Source: Sphaerochaeta associata (GTDB lineage: Bacteria; Spirochaetota; Spirochaetia; Sphaerochaetales; Sphaerochaetaceae). Taken from it: a stretch of 64,000 nt of DNA. Each line of letters opens with the position of its first letter. Positions within the stretch are counted from its first letter, which is position 1. This document shows, piece by piece, positions 7,459 to 17,723 of this stretch. The translations under genes and the position numbers were made by a program. A model generated the notes under the pieces. The model worked only from the letters and a program-made list of their open reading frames with translations, ran no database searches and had not been told where the DNA came from. Location of the stretch: assembly GCF_022869165.1 (NCBI RefSeq), contig NZ_CP094929.1, forward strand, positions 1,550,001-1,614,000, written 5' to 3'.

Positions 7459-10170
7459 ATGGCAGAGAAAAAAACAAAGTATGTCTATTTTTTCGGCTCC
7501 GGTAAGGCGGAAGGAACGGCTCAAATGAAAGAGCTGCTCGGCGGAAAAGGTGCAAACCTCGCCGATATGACCAGCATCGGTCTTCCTGTGCCTCCGGGCT
7601 TTACGATCAGCACCGAAGCGTGTGCGTATTATAGTTCCCATGAGGGAGCCTATCCTCAGGGCCTGAGAGAACAGGTGCTTGAGAACCTTGCCAAGCTTGA
7701 AACCTTGATGGGAGCGAAGCTCGGGGACAACGAAAATCCCTTGCTCGTTTCCGTTCGCAGTGGAGCTGCACAGTCCATGCCCGGTATGATGGATACCATC
7801 CTCAACCTCGGACTCAATCCCACCAGCGTAAAGGCTTTGATTGCGAAGACCAACAATGAACGCTTTGCCTGGGACAGCTATCGCCGTTTCATGCAGATGT
7901 TTGGTGATGTGGTCATGGGTGTTCCCCACCACGAATTTGAGAGTGCCCTGCAGGATGTGAAGGATTCCAAGGGAAAGAGCCTGGACACCGAACTCGACAG
8001 CAAGGACCTGCAGGAAGTAATCGCCCGTTATCAGCGCCTCTATAAGCGCTATACCGGTGAAGAGTTCCCGGTCGACCCGATCGACCAGCTTTTCAAGAGC
8101 ATCAACGCAGTGTTCAAATCCTGGAACAACGAGCGTGCAAACAAGTACCGCCAGATGAATGACATCCGCGGACTGCTGGGAACCGCTGTCAATATCCAGA
8201 GCATGGTGTTCGGCAATATGGGTGACACCAGCGGGACCGGTGTTGCTTTTACTCGTGATCCGTCAACCGGTGAAAACCAGTTCTACGGTGAATACCTGAT
8301 GAATGCCCAGGGCGAGGACGTCGTAGCAGGTATTCGTACTCCCGAGCCCATTGAGACTCTGCGTGCGGTCAACGCTGATGTGTATGACCAACTGGTAGGC
8401 ATCCGTTCCATTTTGGAGAAACACTACAAGGACATGCAGGACATCGAGTTCACCATCCAGGAAGGGAAGCTGTATATGCTGCAGACCAGAAACGGCAAGC
8501 GCACGATTTTCAGCTGGCTCCGTTCTCAGGTCGAGATGGTTGAAGAGGGTTTGATCGATAAGGAAACTGCAATTGCAAGAGTTCCGGCGGGTGAGTTCGG
8601 CAAGCTTTTCGCACCGATTCTCGATGCCAAGTATATTAGAGATAATGGTTTGAATGAAGTGACCCGTGGATTGAATGCTTCCCCCGGAGGTGCTTGCGGC
8701 CAGATATATTTCACCGCCGATAAGGCCGAGGAGATGGCAGCCCTGGGTAAGGACGTTATTCTAGTCCGTGCAGAGACCAGCCCCGAGGATATCGGTGGCA
8801 TGGCCGTTGCAAAGGGCGTAGTGACCTGTCGTGGAGGTATGACCAGTCACGCAGCGGTAGTCGCACGTGGCATGGGTTGTCCGTGTGTCAGCGGTGCAGG
8901 GGACATCCACATCAATGAAGCGAAAAAGACTCTTGAAGTGAATGGCACGAATCTGAGCGAAGGAGACTATATGTCCATCGACGGATTCACCGGTGCTGTC
9001 TACGGTACCAAGATTCCTGTGCGTTCCTCGGAAATCGTCCAGGTGCTCAACGGCCATATGAAGGAGAGTGAATCCAACCTCTTCTACAACTACAAGACCT
9101 TCATGGCATATGTGCAGGAAGTCAAGAGACTTGGCGTGTACACCAATGCCGACACCCCCCACGATACCGAGATGGCTGTGGCCTTTGGTGCTGAAGGAAT
9201 CGGCCTGTGTAGAACCGAACACATGTTCTTCGGTGGAAACCGAATCATGTCGATACGTAAAATGATTCTTGCAAACAATCTGATTGCACGCGAGAAAGCC
9301 CTGTCCGAGTTGCTTCCGATGCAGAGAGGCGATTTCGAGGCGATTTTCCTTGCACTCGAGGGAAGACCCGCTACGATCCGCCTGCTTGATCCCCCGCTTC
9401 ATGAGTTCCTTCCCAACGACCACACCAGCCGCCATGAATTGGCGCTGCAGATGGGTCTGACGGTCGAGGAAGTGGCGCAGAAGTCAAGTGCTCTGCACGA
9501 ATTCAACCCGATGCTCGGCTTCCGTGGCTGTCGTCTGGCCATCATCTATCCTGAGATTCTTCGCATGCAGGTGAGGGCTATTATTGAGGCGGCCATCAAC
9601 GTCAAGCGCAAGGGTGTCGACGTACTTCCCGAGATCATGATTCCCTTGGTAGGCAACTACAAGGAGTTTGTCTTCTGCAAGAAGCATGCACTGGAAGTCA
9701 TTGAGAAGATATTCAATGAGCAGGGCATGAAGGTGCATTACAAGATCGGAACCATGATCGAGGTACCCAGAGCTGCAATTACCGCTGATGAAATCGCCCG
9801 TGAGGCGGAGTTCTTCAGTTTCGGTACGAACGACTTGACCCAGATGACCTGTGGCTTCAGCCGTGACGATGCAGCTTCCTTCCTTGGTCCCTATGTGAAC
9901 GATACTGACAAGCAGTTCTATGACTACGATCCGTTCGCCACCATCGATATCGATGGCGTCGGCAAGCTCGTAGACATGGCTGCCAAGCTTGGTCGTTCCA
10001 CCAATCCGGAGATCAAGTTGGGTATCTGCGGCGAGCATGGCGGTGACCCCAAGACCATTGCATTCTGCGACAAGGTCGGTTTGGATTATGTCTCCTGCTC
10101 TCCGTTCCGCGTTCCCATCGCACGTCTTGCTGCAGCCCAGGCATCAATTGCCGCCAAGAAGGCGAAGTAA
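7459..10170 (+). CDS. ppdK: Pyruvate, phosphate dikinase
   Basis: This 903-residue cytoplasmic enzyme interconverts pyruvate, ATP and phosphate with PEP, AMP and pyrophosphate. In anaerobes it often runs as a PPi-linked replacement for pyruvate kinase. Domain order: nucleotide-binding domain (GGKGANLADM near residue 28), swivelling phosphohistidine domain (GGMTSHAAVVARGMG near 455, with the catalytic His), and a C-terminal TIM barrel (FGTNDLTQMT near 790, and a late CGEHGGD). Length is normal. The ATG at 7459 is chosen because AGGAGT precedes it and the conserved region begins at once; an upstream in-frame start lies inside the promoter. It is a single-gene unit with its own terminator. Confidence 0.98.
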   Translation: MAEKKTKYVYFFGSGKAEGTAQMKELLGGKGANLADMTSIGLPVPPGFTISTEACAYYSSHEGAYPQGLREQVLENLAKLETLMGAKLGDNENPLLVSVRSGAAQSMPGMMDTILNLGLNPTSVKALIAKTNNERFAWDSYRRFMQMFGDVVMGVPHHEFESALQDVKDSKGKSLDTELDSKDLQEVIARYQRLYKRYTGEEFPVDPIDQLFKSINAVFKSWNNERANKYRQMNDIRGLLGTAVNIQSMVFGNMGDTSGTGVAFTRDPSTGENQFYGEYLMNAQGEDVVAGIRTPEPIETLRAVNADVYDQLVGIRSILEKHYKDMQDIEFTIQEGKLYMLQTRNGKRTIFSWLRSQVEMVEEGLIDKETAIARVPAGEFGKLFAPILDAKYIRDNGLNEVTRGLNASPGGACGQIYFTADKAEEMAALGKDVILVRAETSPEDIGGMAVAKGVVTCRGGMTSHAAVVARGMGCPCVSGAGDIHINEAKKTLEVNGTNLSEGDYMSIDGFTGAVYGTKIPVRSSEIVQVLNGHMKESESNLFYNYKTFMAYVQEVKRLGVYTNADTPHDTEMAVAFGAEGIGLCRTEHMFFGGNRIMSIRKMILANNLIAREKALSELLPMQRGDFEAIFLALEGRPATIRLLDPPLHEFLPNDHTSRHELALQMGLTVEEVAQKSSALHEFNPMLGFRGCRLAIIYPEILRMQVRAIIEAAINVKRKGVDVLPEIMIPLVGNYKEFVFCKKHALEVIEKIFNEQGMKVHYKIGTMIEVPRAAITADEIAREAEFFSFGTNDLTQMTCGFSRDDAASFLGPYVNDTDKQFYDYDPFATIDIDGVGKLVDMAAKLGRSTNPEIKLGICGEHGGDPKTIAFCDKVGLDYVSCSPFRVPIARLAAAQASIAAKKAK

Positions 10171-10190
10171 ACGAGCTGAAACAGTATGGT

Positions 10191-10214
10191 ACCCGGGCTT
10201 CGGCCCGGGTTTCC
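10191..10214 (+). terminator. Terminator of ppdK
   Basis: ACCCGGGC-TTCG-GCCCGGGT, a perfect 8-bp stem with a UUCG tetraloop, followed by a short T-rich stretch. Confidence 0.85.
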
Positions 10215-10227
10215 TGTCTTAGGATAT

Positions 10228-10254
10228 AAAAAAAAGCGGTTCCCGAAGGAACCG
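10228..10254 (-). terminator. Terminator of the tRNA-Thr gene
   Basis: On the minus strand a 7-bp stem (10237/8-10243 with 10248-10254) with a 4-base loop is followed by eight T. Confidence 0.85.
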
Positions 10255-10258
10255 TGAG

Positions 10259-10330
10259 AGCCAAAAAAGGGAATTGAACCCTTGACCTGCTCATTACGAG
10301 TGAGCTGCTCTACCCCTGAGCTATTTTGGC
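10259..10330 (-). tRNA. tRNA-Thr (anticodon CGT)
   Basis: A 72-nt cloverleaf. Acceptor GCCAAAA pairs with TTTTGGC, the anticodon loop is CTCGTAA in a GCTCA/TGAGC stem, and the T-loop GTTCAATTC is present. CCA is not encoded. Anticodon CGT reads ACG. Confidence 0.93.
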
Positions 10331-10350
10331 ATGCTAGGTAAAACAGGTGC

Positions 10351-10379
10351 ATTTTACCCGAAAGAGGGAAGAAGGTAAA
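10351..10379 (-). promoter_or_regulatory. Possible promoter of tRNA-Thr
   Basis: On the minus strand TTTACC (10374-10379), 17 bases, TAAAAT (10351-10356), 20 bases before the tRNA. Confidence 0.5.
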
Positions 10380-10467
10380 GATGGTATTTCTGTAAATGTA
10401 GAGACCCAATCTTGCCTTGACCTTTAAGGCTCTTGTCTAGTACGCTTACGACTGAAGAGGGAGTGCA

Positions 10468-10755
10468 TTGAAAACGGATCCATTGTTCAGCCATGCTGTC
10501 GCCCAGGAGGTGGTTGTTTTGCTGAATACTGAAAAACATGGCGTTGGAACCAAAGTGGGATTGAGCTGGCAACCTGATGTTGCCCAGTTCCTGCTGGACA
10601 TGTTTCCAGACGCCTTGGAGTATGGCCTGCAACTCAGTGACATCGCCCCGCTGGTCAGCGAGGATGAGTTTTCGTTCGATGACGAGGACTTTGATTTTCT
10701 TGACGACGATGATTTTCTTGACGAGTTCGACGACGATGAGGATGACTCCCTATGA
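10468..10755 (+). CDS. Small protein with extreme acidic C-terminal tail, coupled to tsaD
   Basis: A 95-residue protein of no family I recognise. Residues 1-62 look like a small folded domain. The last 30 residues are nearly all Asp and Glu with spaced Phe and Leu, made of EDFDFLDDDDF-like repeats. The start is a TTG at 10468 with GAGGGAG upstream. Its stop overlaps the tsaD ATG (ATGA at 10752-10755), so the two are translationally coupled. Acidic tails of this sort often mimic nucleic acid or bind a basic partner; a role near tRNA t6A modification is only a guess. It could be a spirochaete-specific regulator or partner of TsaD. Confidence 0.7.
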   Translation: MKTDPLFSHAVAQEVVVLLNTEKHGVGTKVGLSWQPDVAQFLLDMFPDALEYGLQLSDIAPLVSEDEFSFDDEDFDFLDDDDFLDEFDDDEDDSL

Positions 10756-11771
10756 GAGTTCTAGGGATTGAAACCTCCTGCGATGAATGCTCTGCAGCAG
10801 TCGTGGAGGACGGACGCACCATCCTAAGCAATATCATCGCCACCCAGATTGAACTTCACAAACCGTACGAAGGAGTGGTTCCCGAGCTTGCTTCGCGTTT
10901 GCATACCCAGTGGATCGGTACGGTCGTACAGACCGCACTGCAGAAAGCCGGCCTAGAGCCTCATGACATCGATGCGGTCGCTGTTACCAACCGACCCGGC
11001 CTCCTGGGCTCCTTGTTGGTTGGCTTGAGCTTTGCAAAAGGTTTTTCGGCTTCCCTGGACATTCCTTTCATCACCATCGATCACATCCGTGCACACCTGT
11101 ATGCATCCCAGATTGAGCATCCGCTTGAATATCCGTACTTGGGCCTGTTGGTAAGCGGGGGTCATACGGTCATCTGCAGGGTTGACGGATATGATGCGAT
11201 TGAAGTTCTCGGTACAACCATCGACGACGCCATCGGTGAGGCCTTCGACAAGGTTGCCAAGCATTACGGTTTCGGCTACCCCGGCGGCATAGCCATCGAT
11301 CGGCTTGCGAAGAAAGGCAATCCTCTTGCCTTTCTCTTTCCTGGTCCGACATTGCATTCCAAGGACCACCCCTACGATATTTCCTACAGTGGATTGAAGA
11401 CTGCTGCGATCAACCAACTGGATGCATTTTGGGATGGCAGCAGTGAGAAGAGTCCTGAAAATATTGCCGCTTCGTTCCAGCGCGCCGCTGTGAACATGCT
11501 TATCAAGCGCGTCAGAGCTGCCTTGGAGGAGACCGGACTGAAACGGCTGAGTGCCGGAGGCGGAGTTGCTGCAAACAGCTACCTGAGGCTTGAATTGGAA
11601 GCACTGAAAAAAGGCGGCTATGAAGTTTCCTTTCCATCCCTTAAACTGTGTACGGACAACGGTGCCATGATAGCAGCGTTGGCGTACCGCTATCTGGCCG
11701 ATGGCATACAAGGTGATTACTCCGAGTCGGCAAGTGCTCGGGTGACTGCATTTAAAAAACAATATTCATGA
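10752..11771 (+). CDS. tsaD: tRNA N6-threonylcarbamoyladenosine synthase subunit TsaD
   Basis: TsaD transfers the threonylcarbamoyl group to A37 of tRNAs that read ANN codons, working with TsaB and TsaE. The 339-residue length is normal. Family motifs are present: the N-terminal ASKHA phosphate loop IETSCDECSAAVV, metal-binding histidines in DHIRAH near residue 110, the VSGGHT motif near 135, and the C-terminal LSAGGGVAAN near 265. The partners TsaB and TsaE are not in the window. It overlaps the acidic-tail gene upstream by 4 bases and is followed closely by apt. Confidence 0.96.
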   Translation: MRVLGIETSCDECSAAVVEDGRTILSNIIATQIELHKPYEGVVPELASRLHTQWIGTVVQTALQKAGLEPHDIDAVAVTNRPGLLGSLLVGLSFAKGFSASLDIPFITIDHIRAHLYASQIEHPLEYPYLGLLVSGGHTVICRVDGYDAIEVLGTTIDDAIGEAFDKVAKHYGFGYPGGIAIDRLAKKGNPLAFLFPGPTLHSKDHPYDISYSGLKTAAINQLDAFWDGSSEKSPENIAASFQRAAVNMLIKRVRAALEETGLKRLSAGGGVAANSYLRLELEALKKGGYEVSFPSLKLCTDNGAMIAALAYRYLADGIQGDYSESASARVTAFKKQYS

Positions 11772-11782
11772 CGAGAGGCCCT

Positions 11783-12316
11783 ATGGACGCACATTACGAT
11801 TTGGACAGTGTAATTCGAAAGGTACCTAATTTCCCCAAGGAGGGAGTCCTCTACTACGATATCACCGGTATTCTTGCAGTGCCTGAAGCATTTCAGTATT
11901 GCATCGATCGGATGCATCAGCTTTGTGAGCATCGTAGAATCGATGCCATTGCTGCAGTAGAAGCGCGTGGCTTCATCTTTGCCGCCCCGCTTGCCCAGCG
12001 CCTTGGCCTGCCGTTGATTCTTGTGCGCAAGATGGGCAAGCTTCCCAACAAGGTGTTTACCAAGAGTTTCGAGCTGGAATACGGCTGTGATGTAGTCTGT
12101 GTCCAGGAAGTGGATATCCAAAAGGATAGCCGCGTACTGTTTGTCGATGACCTCATCGCCACCGGCGGTACTCTGAAAGCCGCTGCATCCATGTTCGAGG
12201 AGCACGGTGCGAAGGTTGAGGGCTTTATGGGTGTCATCGGACTGCCGTTTCTCAATTACGACAAGGCCCTTGCGCCCTATCCGGTGGAAGTGCTGCAGCT
12301 CTATCACGGTGAGTAG
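11783..12316 (+). CDS. apt: Adenine phosphoribosyltransferase
   Basis: Apt salvages adenine to AMP using PRPP. The 177-residue protein has the type I phosphoribosyltransferase PRPP loop VLFVDDLIATGGT near residue 115-128 and the N-terminal VPNFPKEGVLYYDIT block typical of Apt. The ATG at 11783 matches the usual N-terminus and has AGAGG just upstream at short spacing. An alternative ATG at 11768 overlaps the tsaD stop (ATGA) and would add five residues. The gene is the last of the acidic protein-tsaD-apt unit. Confidence 0.93.
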   Translation: MDAHYDLDSVIRKVPNFPKEGVLYYDITGILAVPEAFQYCIDRMHQLCEHRRIDAIAAVEARGFIFAAPLAQRLGLPLILVRKMGKLPNKVFTKSFELEYGCDVVCVQEVDIQKDSRVLFVDDLIATGGTLKAAASMFEEHGAKVEGFMGVIGLPFLNYDKALAPYPVEVLQLYHGE

Positions 12317-12336
12317 GAATAATTTTCCCCATCCCC

Positions 12337-12365
12337 TTGACAAAGCATACGCATTTCCGTATTCT
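12337..12365 (+). promoter_or_regulatory. Promoter of the tRNA-Gln/tRNA-Glu unit
   Basis: TTGACA (12337-12342), 17 bases, TATTCT (12360-12365), 18 bases before the first tRNA. Confidence 0.75.
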
Positions 12366-12383
12366 ACCACAGGATTTTGAAAT

Positions 12384-12454
12384 TGGGATGTAGTGTAATG
12401 GTAACACTGCAGATTCTGGTTCTGCCTTTGGGGGTTCGAATCCCTCCATCCCAG
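12384..12454 (+). tRNA. tRNA-Gln (anticodon CTG)
   Basis: A 71-nt cloverleaf: acceptor TGGGATG/CATCCCA, anticodon stem GCAGA/TCTGC with loop TTCTGGT, T-loop GTTCGAATC. CCA is not encoded. Confidence 0.94.
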
Positions 12455-12459
12455 GCATC

Positions 12460-12531
12460 GGTTCCTTCGTCTAATGGTTAGGACAGGAGATTCTCAGTCT
12501 CTAAATAGGGGTTCGATTCCCCTAGGAACTA
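12460..12531 (+). tRNA. tRNA-Glu (anticodon CTC)
   Basis: A 72-nt cloverleaf five bases after tRNA-Gln: acceptor GGTTCCT/AGGAACT (first pair G-U), anticodon stem GGAGA/TCTCT with loop TTCTCAG, T-loop GTTCGATTC. CCA is not encoded. Confidence 0.93.
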
Positions 12532-12546
12532 AAACGAATGAGGAAG

Positions 12547-12573
12547 GGGCAACCTTGTAGGTTGCCCTTTTTT
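12547..12573 (+). terminator. Terminator of the tRNA unit
   Basis: GGGCAACC-TTGTA-GGTTGCCC, an 8-bp perfect stem followed by six T. Confidence 0.92.
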
Positions 12574-12605
12574 ATCGCTATACTAGGCATAAGGAACCGC
12601 ACACT

Positions 12606-14243
<1,638 letters not shown>

Positions 14244-14252
14244 GGAGGCTCC

Positions 14253-15014
14253 ATGCTGGTTGCAGTAGATATCGGGAACTCTAACATTGTCATTGCTGTC
14301 CACGACGGAATGAAGTGGGTGCAGTCGTTTCGGATTTACAGCGACCAGAAGAAGACCAGCGACGAATACTTCGTCGTTCTGGACAGCCTGATGAGCCATG
14401 CCGGCCTCTACAAGCACGATATCAATCGGGCGGTCATCAGTTCGGTCGTACCGAACTTGACCCGTTCCATGCAGAAGAACATCATCAGGCTTTTCGACGT
14501 CCAGCCGCTCATGGTTGACCACAAAGTGGAAACAGGACTGAGAAAAGAGACGATACCTGCAGAATTAGGCAGCGACCTGCTTGCCAATGCCGCCCAAGCG
14601 CATTATATGTATCCCGAGCACCCGGTAGTGGTTGTGGACTTCGGTACGGCTCTTACGTTGACCACTGTCGACAGCGATGGGTCTGTCCTTGGCGCTTCCA
14701 TCGCCCCGGGACTTGTCACCGCGGTCAACGCCCTGTTCGGCAATACCGCCCAACTTCCACAGGTTGAACTGAAAGTGCCTCCTACAGCCATCGGCCGGAA
14801 CAGTCAGGAATCAATCAGAAGCGGAATTATGTTCGGGTATGCAGGCATGGTGAAGGCCATCATAGAGCGTACCGAGCAGGAGCTGGGTCGGGAGGTCTTC
14901 GTCATTGCGACCGGAGGTCTCAGCCAGACCATAGCTCCCTTGATCGACCGAATCAACCAACTCTCAGCGATGCACACACTCGATGGCCTTCGCTTGATCA
15001 GCGATCTGAATTAA
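14253..15014 (+). CDS. coaX: Type III pantothenate kinase
   Basis: CoaX phosphorylates pantothenate, the first step of coenzyme A synthesis. The 253-residue protein has the ASKHA-fold N-terminal VAVDIGNSNI, the VVVDFGTALTL motif near residue 125 and ATGGLSQ near 220. The ATG follows GGGAGG. It is probably co-transcribed with the ABC-F gene and converges on the M29 gene, with stop codons overlapping. A later CoA step, coaD, is at 26168. Confidence 0.95.
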   Translation: MLVAVDIGNSNIVIAVHDGMKWVQSFRIYSDQKKTSDEYFVVLDSLMSHAGLYKHDINRAVISSVVPNLTRSMQKNIIRLFDVQPLMVDHKVETGLRKETIPAELGSDLLANAAQAHYMYPEHPVVVVDFGTALTLTTVDSDGSVLGASIAPGLVTAVNALFGNTAQLPQVELKVPPTAIGRNSQESIRSGIMFGYAGMVKAIIERTEQELGREVFVIATGGLSQTIAPLIDRINQLSAMHTLDGLRLISDLN

Positions 15015-16234
15015 AAGACAAATACACCCTTTCTCATCACAGCAAAGGTATTCCCGTCACGAGTCGTGGCGTCGATATCCATGTCCTTTGAACCGATCAT
15101 GAAATCGATGTGCATGAGACTGGTATTGCATCCGGCCTCGTGCAGCTGTTCATCAGTGGACAGCATCGCTCCGTTCGCCAAAGCAGTAGGATAGCCGTCT
15201 CCGAGGGCGAGGTGGCAGGAGGCATTCTCGTCGAGAAGAATTGAGTTGAAGATAAGATTGCTCTGGGCGATGGGGCTGGTCTCGTCGACCAAAGCCACTT
15301 CACCCAGGCGCCGTGTCCCTTCATCGATTGAGAAGAAGGTATCCAACGCCTCTTTTCCTTCGCGGGCGCTGTATTCAACCATTTTTCCTTCCTTGAAGAC
15401 AAAGCGGACATCCTCGGTTTTTACGTCGAGTACATTCACCGGTTTGGTGGTGGTCACATATCCGTCTGCCCTCATACGGTCGGGAGTGGTGAAAATCTCC
15501 TCGGTGGGAAGGTTTGCAAAGAATTGAAGGCCGTCCGGCATTGAATCGGCTCCACCGGTGAATCTGGCCTGGTCGGTAAAGCCGATGGTAAGGTCGGTCT
15601 TGCTGCTCTTGAAATGAAGCGTATCGATTCCCTGCTCATTGAGATGATTCCTGCGACGGTCAAGCATCTCCTTCTTCTGTTCCCAGGCAAGGCCGGGATT
15701 ACTCTGGTCGAGCAGGAGAATCGGCTTAAGTACATCCATCAGATCCTCGGTGGCAGCCTGTTGTCCCAGCACCTGCTTTGCCCACAGGGGGCCCGGTGCA
15801 CAACAGACACACCAGGCAAGTTGGCTGCGCATCAATTTCTTGCTGCGTGCTTCATGGAACCTGCGCTTTGCCTTTCCCAGGATTTGATTCTTCGCTTGGT
15901 CGAGCTCGGCGTGATCGAGCCGCTCTTCTGTTGCGTCTATGCGGATGTAGGACCAGCCTTCGGTGCACATTTCATAGTCGAGAGCCTTCATGTATGCGGG
16001 ATTGAACGTAAGCTGATCTTCATTCTGGGATGCCAGGCGCGATGCCAGTACATCAAGATCGTCAAGCAGAACCTGTACAAAAGTGGCACCATGACGATAG
16101 GCCGATTTGCTGAGCTCACGGGCAAAGTAATAGGTCCCGGGGCCTGTTAGAATGAGTACATTCTTTCCGCTTTGGAGATTGATGCCTTTCTTAATAATAA
16201 GCTCGGCGTATGATTCTATAAGTTTCTGGTCCAT
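15011..16234 (-). CDS. M29-family aminopeptidase (AmpS/aminopeptidase T type)
   Basis: A 407-residue cytoplasmic metallopeptidase that removes N-terminal residues from peptides. The C-terminal half carries the likely metal ligands of the family: Glu in NLPTEEIFTTPD, Glu in EGTRRLGEVALVD, His in ASCHLALGDG, and His and Asp in MHIDFMIGS. The ATG follows TAGGAG with an 8-base spacer. It lies 10 bases after a paralogue on the same strand (16245-17432) that has lost most of these residues, so the two form a tandem pair in one operon. Confidence 0.93.
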   Translation of the reverse strand: MDQKLIESYAELIIKKGINLQSGKNVLILTGPGTYYFARELSKSAYRHGATFVQVLLDDLDVLASRLASQNEDQLTFNPAYMKALDYEMCTEGWSYIRIDATEERLDHAELDQAKNQILGKAKRRFHEARSKKLMRSQLAWCVCCAPGPLWAKQVLGQQAATEDLMDVLKPILLLDQSNPGLAWEQKKEMLDRRRNHLNEQGIDTLHFKSSKTDLTIGFTDQARFTGGADSMPDGLQFFANLPTEEIFTTPDRMRADGYVTTTKPVNVLDVKTEDVRFVFKEGKMVEYSAREGKEALDTFFSIDEGTRRLGEVALVDETSPIAQSNLIFNSILLDENASCHLALGDGYPTALANGAMLSTDEQLHEAGCNTSLMHIDFMIGSKDMDIDATTRDGNTFAVMRKGVFVF

Positions 16235-16244
16235 AGGTTTGCTC

Positions 16245-17432
16245 CTAAAGGTTGTATATCCCTTCGATCATGATTTCATGGATTTGCTCATCATCGGTTC
16301 GTAAGCTTGTTGAGAGATGCGTGTCTCCCACCGGGATTTCCAGTCTCACCAAGGATTCATTGAGCTTGCTCTGCTTGATGTCGTCGTCGTTGCTGTGGGT
16401 GGTAAGGGTGTCCAAGGAGAATCCACCGAGAATAATCGTTGCGGTGATTTCCTTGGCAAAATGCGGATGAATCGATTTCTCGAGGTATCGGCTCTCGATG
16501 GTGTCATTGTCCGCAAGGGCGATTTCACTGACGTGTCTTGCGCCCTCATCGATGCTGAAAAAAGCAGCCAGTGCCTCTTTTCCTGCATCGGCCTGCCAAT
16601 CAATCACTTCACCATTCTTGACGGTAAACCAAGCTCCTGTCACCTCGGTTCCCAACACATAGAAAGACCGGGATGATGCAAAAGTCCCGTTGGCTGATGT
16701 GCAATCCAATGCAGCATGGAGGCTTTGGACCGGCAGTGTAGGGATGAAATATCGTTTACTGGCCAATGTCGTTCTCCCACCGGCCCACAGCGTATCACGG
16801 GCAAGCTCGGCTTCAAGCTGCCAGCCGTCTGATACGAATGTGAATCTGCCATGTCCAAGCTTGTTCAACGCCTTCTTGCGATACTCCAACACATTACCCT
16901 GCTCCTCCCAGAATGAGACGTTCCAACCGCTGTCCAGGCGGTAGAGCATGCTGAATAGATTCCACATTTCTTCTTCAGTGGCGGTCCTGCCAAGCAGCCC
17001 TGCCGCCCAAGTAAGGCCGGGGTAGGGCACATTGGCCCAGGGGACGGCAATACGGCGATCAAGGAATACCGGGTCGCTGAGGTGCCCGAACTTTGCGATG
17101 GCGGTCACTTCGACGACAACTGAAGCAAAATCTGTATCAGTTCGATAGGGGATGGTATCCAAATCAAAGAGATGGCACATGACGGAGGTGTGTACAGGCG
17201 GCCGGAAAATCTCTTTTTCTTCGGGTTCTATCGGATAAGCTTGGACTACCTTCCCATGATTGGTCTCCACAATGGTTACGCTTTGGCGGGTTGTCAGGCA
17301 TGCCTGCCTGGCCAAAAGGCGTGCAAAGTGCATTGTTATTGCTTCGGTATTGATCGAAAGGCTGTCACCTTCGGTCAGCTTGAGTTGCACGTCGATGATA
17401 AGCTGTGCATACCGTTTAAGTAAGAGTTCCAT
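16245..17432 (-). CDS. M29 aminopeptidase paralogue lacking metal ligands
   Basis: A 395-residue paralogue of the next gene, aligning over its whole length (for example GKEALAAFFSIDEGA against GKEALDTFFSIDEGT). The residues that should bind the two metals are mostly gone: TEEIF is replaced by VQSLH, ASCHLALG by ITATIILG, and LMHIDF by LVRLEI. Only the central Glu in the SEIALAD segment remains. It is therefore likely inactive as a peptidase and may serve as a partner or regulator of the active copy; that is inference. The ATG at 17432 follows GGAGG; an upstream TTG would put this site inside the gene. Confidence 0.85.
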   Translation of the reverse strand: MELLLKRYAQLIIDVQLKLTEGDSLSINTEAITMHFARLLARQACLTTRQSVTIVETNHGKVVQAYPIEPEEKEIFRPPVHTSVMCHLFDLDTIPYRTDTDFASVVVEVTAIAKFGHLSDPVFLDRRIAVPWANVPYPGLTWAAGLLGRTATEEEMWNLFSMLYRLDSGWNVSFWEEQGNVLEYRKKALNKLGHGRFTFVSDGWQLEAELARDTLWAGGRTTLASKRYFIPTLPVQSLHAALDCTSANGTFASSRSFYVLGTEVTGAWFTVKNGEVIDWQADAGKEALAAFFSIDEGARHVSEIALADNDTIESRYLEKSIHPHFAKEITATIILGGFSLDTLTTHSNDDDIKQSKLNESLVRLEIPVGDTHLSTSLRTDDEQIHEIMIEGIYNL

Positions 17433-17502
17433 GAATCCTCCAGTACAATTCAATACTATAGCAAATTATTGATATGCGATATACCAGCGAAATGCACAAG
17501 AC

Positions 17503-17533
17503 AAAAAAACCCACACGCACTTGTGTGGGTTTT
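17503..17533 (-). terminator. Terminator of tRNA-Gly
   Basis: AAACCCACAC paired with GTGTGGGTTT (17507-17516 with 17523-17532), loop 6 bases, followed on the minus strand by T residues. Confidence 0.88.
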
Positions 17534-17538
17534 GCTTG

Positions 17539-17609
17539 AGCGCCCAACGGGAGTCGAACCCGCTTCTTCAGCTTGGAAGGCTGAGGTAATACCATTATAC
17601 GATAGGCGC
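17539..17609 (-). tRNA. tRNA-Gly (anticodon TCC)
   Basis: A 71-nt cloverleaf: acceptor GCGCCTA/TGGGCGC, anticodon stem TCAGC/GCTGA with loop CTTCCAA, T-loop GTTCGACTC. CCA is not encoded. Anticodon TCC reads GGA. Confidence 0.94.
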
Positions 17610-17628
17610 AGTTGCTCGGTACGGTGTT

Positions 17629-17657
17629 TTTATAAAGTATTCTGAATTCTTCGTCAA
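17629..17657 (-). promoter_or_regulatory. Promoter of tRNA-Gly
   Basis: On the minus strand TTGACG (17652-17657), 17 bases, TATAAA (17629-17634), 19 bases before the tRNA. It is back to back with the promoter of the PUR-domain gene. Confidence 0.75.
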
Positions 17658-17667
17658 GTACCTGTAG

Positions 17668-17696
17668 TTGACAGAGGAGCATAAACCCTGTTACAA
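17668..17696 (+). promoter_or_regulatory. Promoter of the PUR-domain gene
   Basis: TTGACA (17668-17673), 17 bases, TTACAA (17691-17696). Confidence 0.55.
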
Positions 17697-17723
17697 GTAC
17701 TGCATAGCGATACAAGCGAGGTT

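Noticed and set aside
10681-10750. The GAC/GAT-rich tract as a DNA repeat element
   Set aside because: It is explained by the Asp/Glu codons of the acidic protein tail and is in frame.
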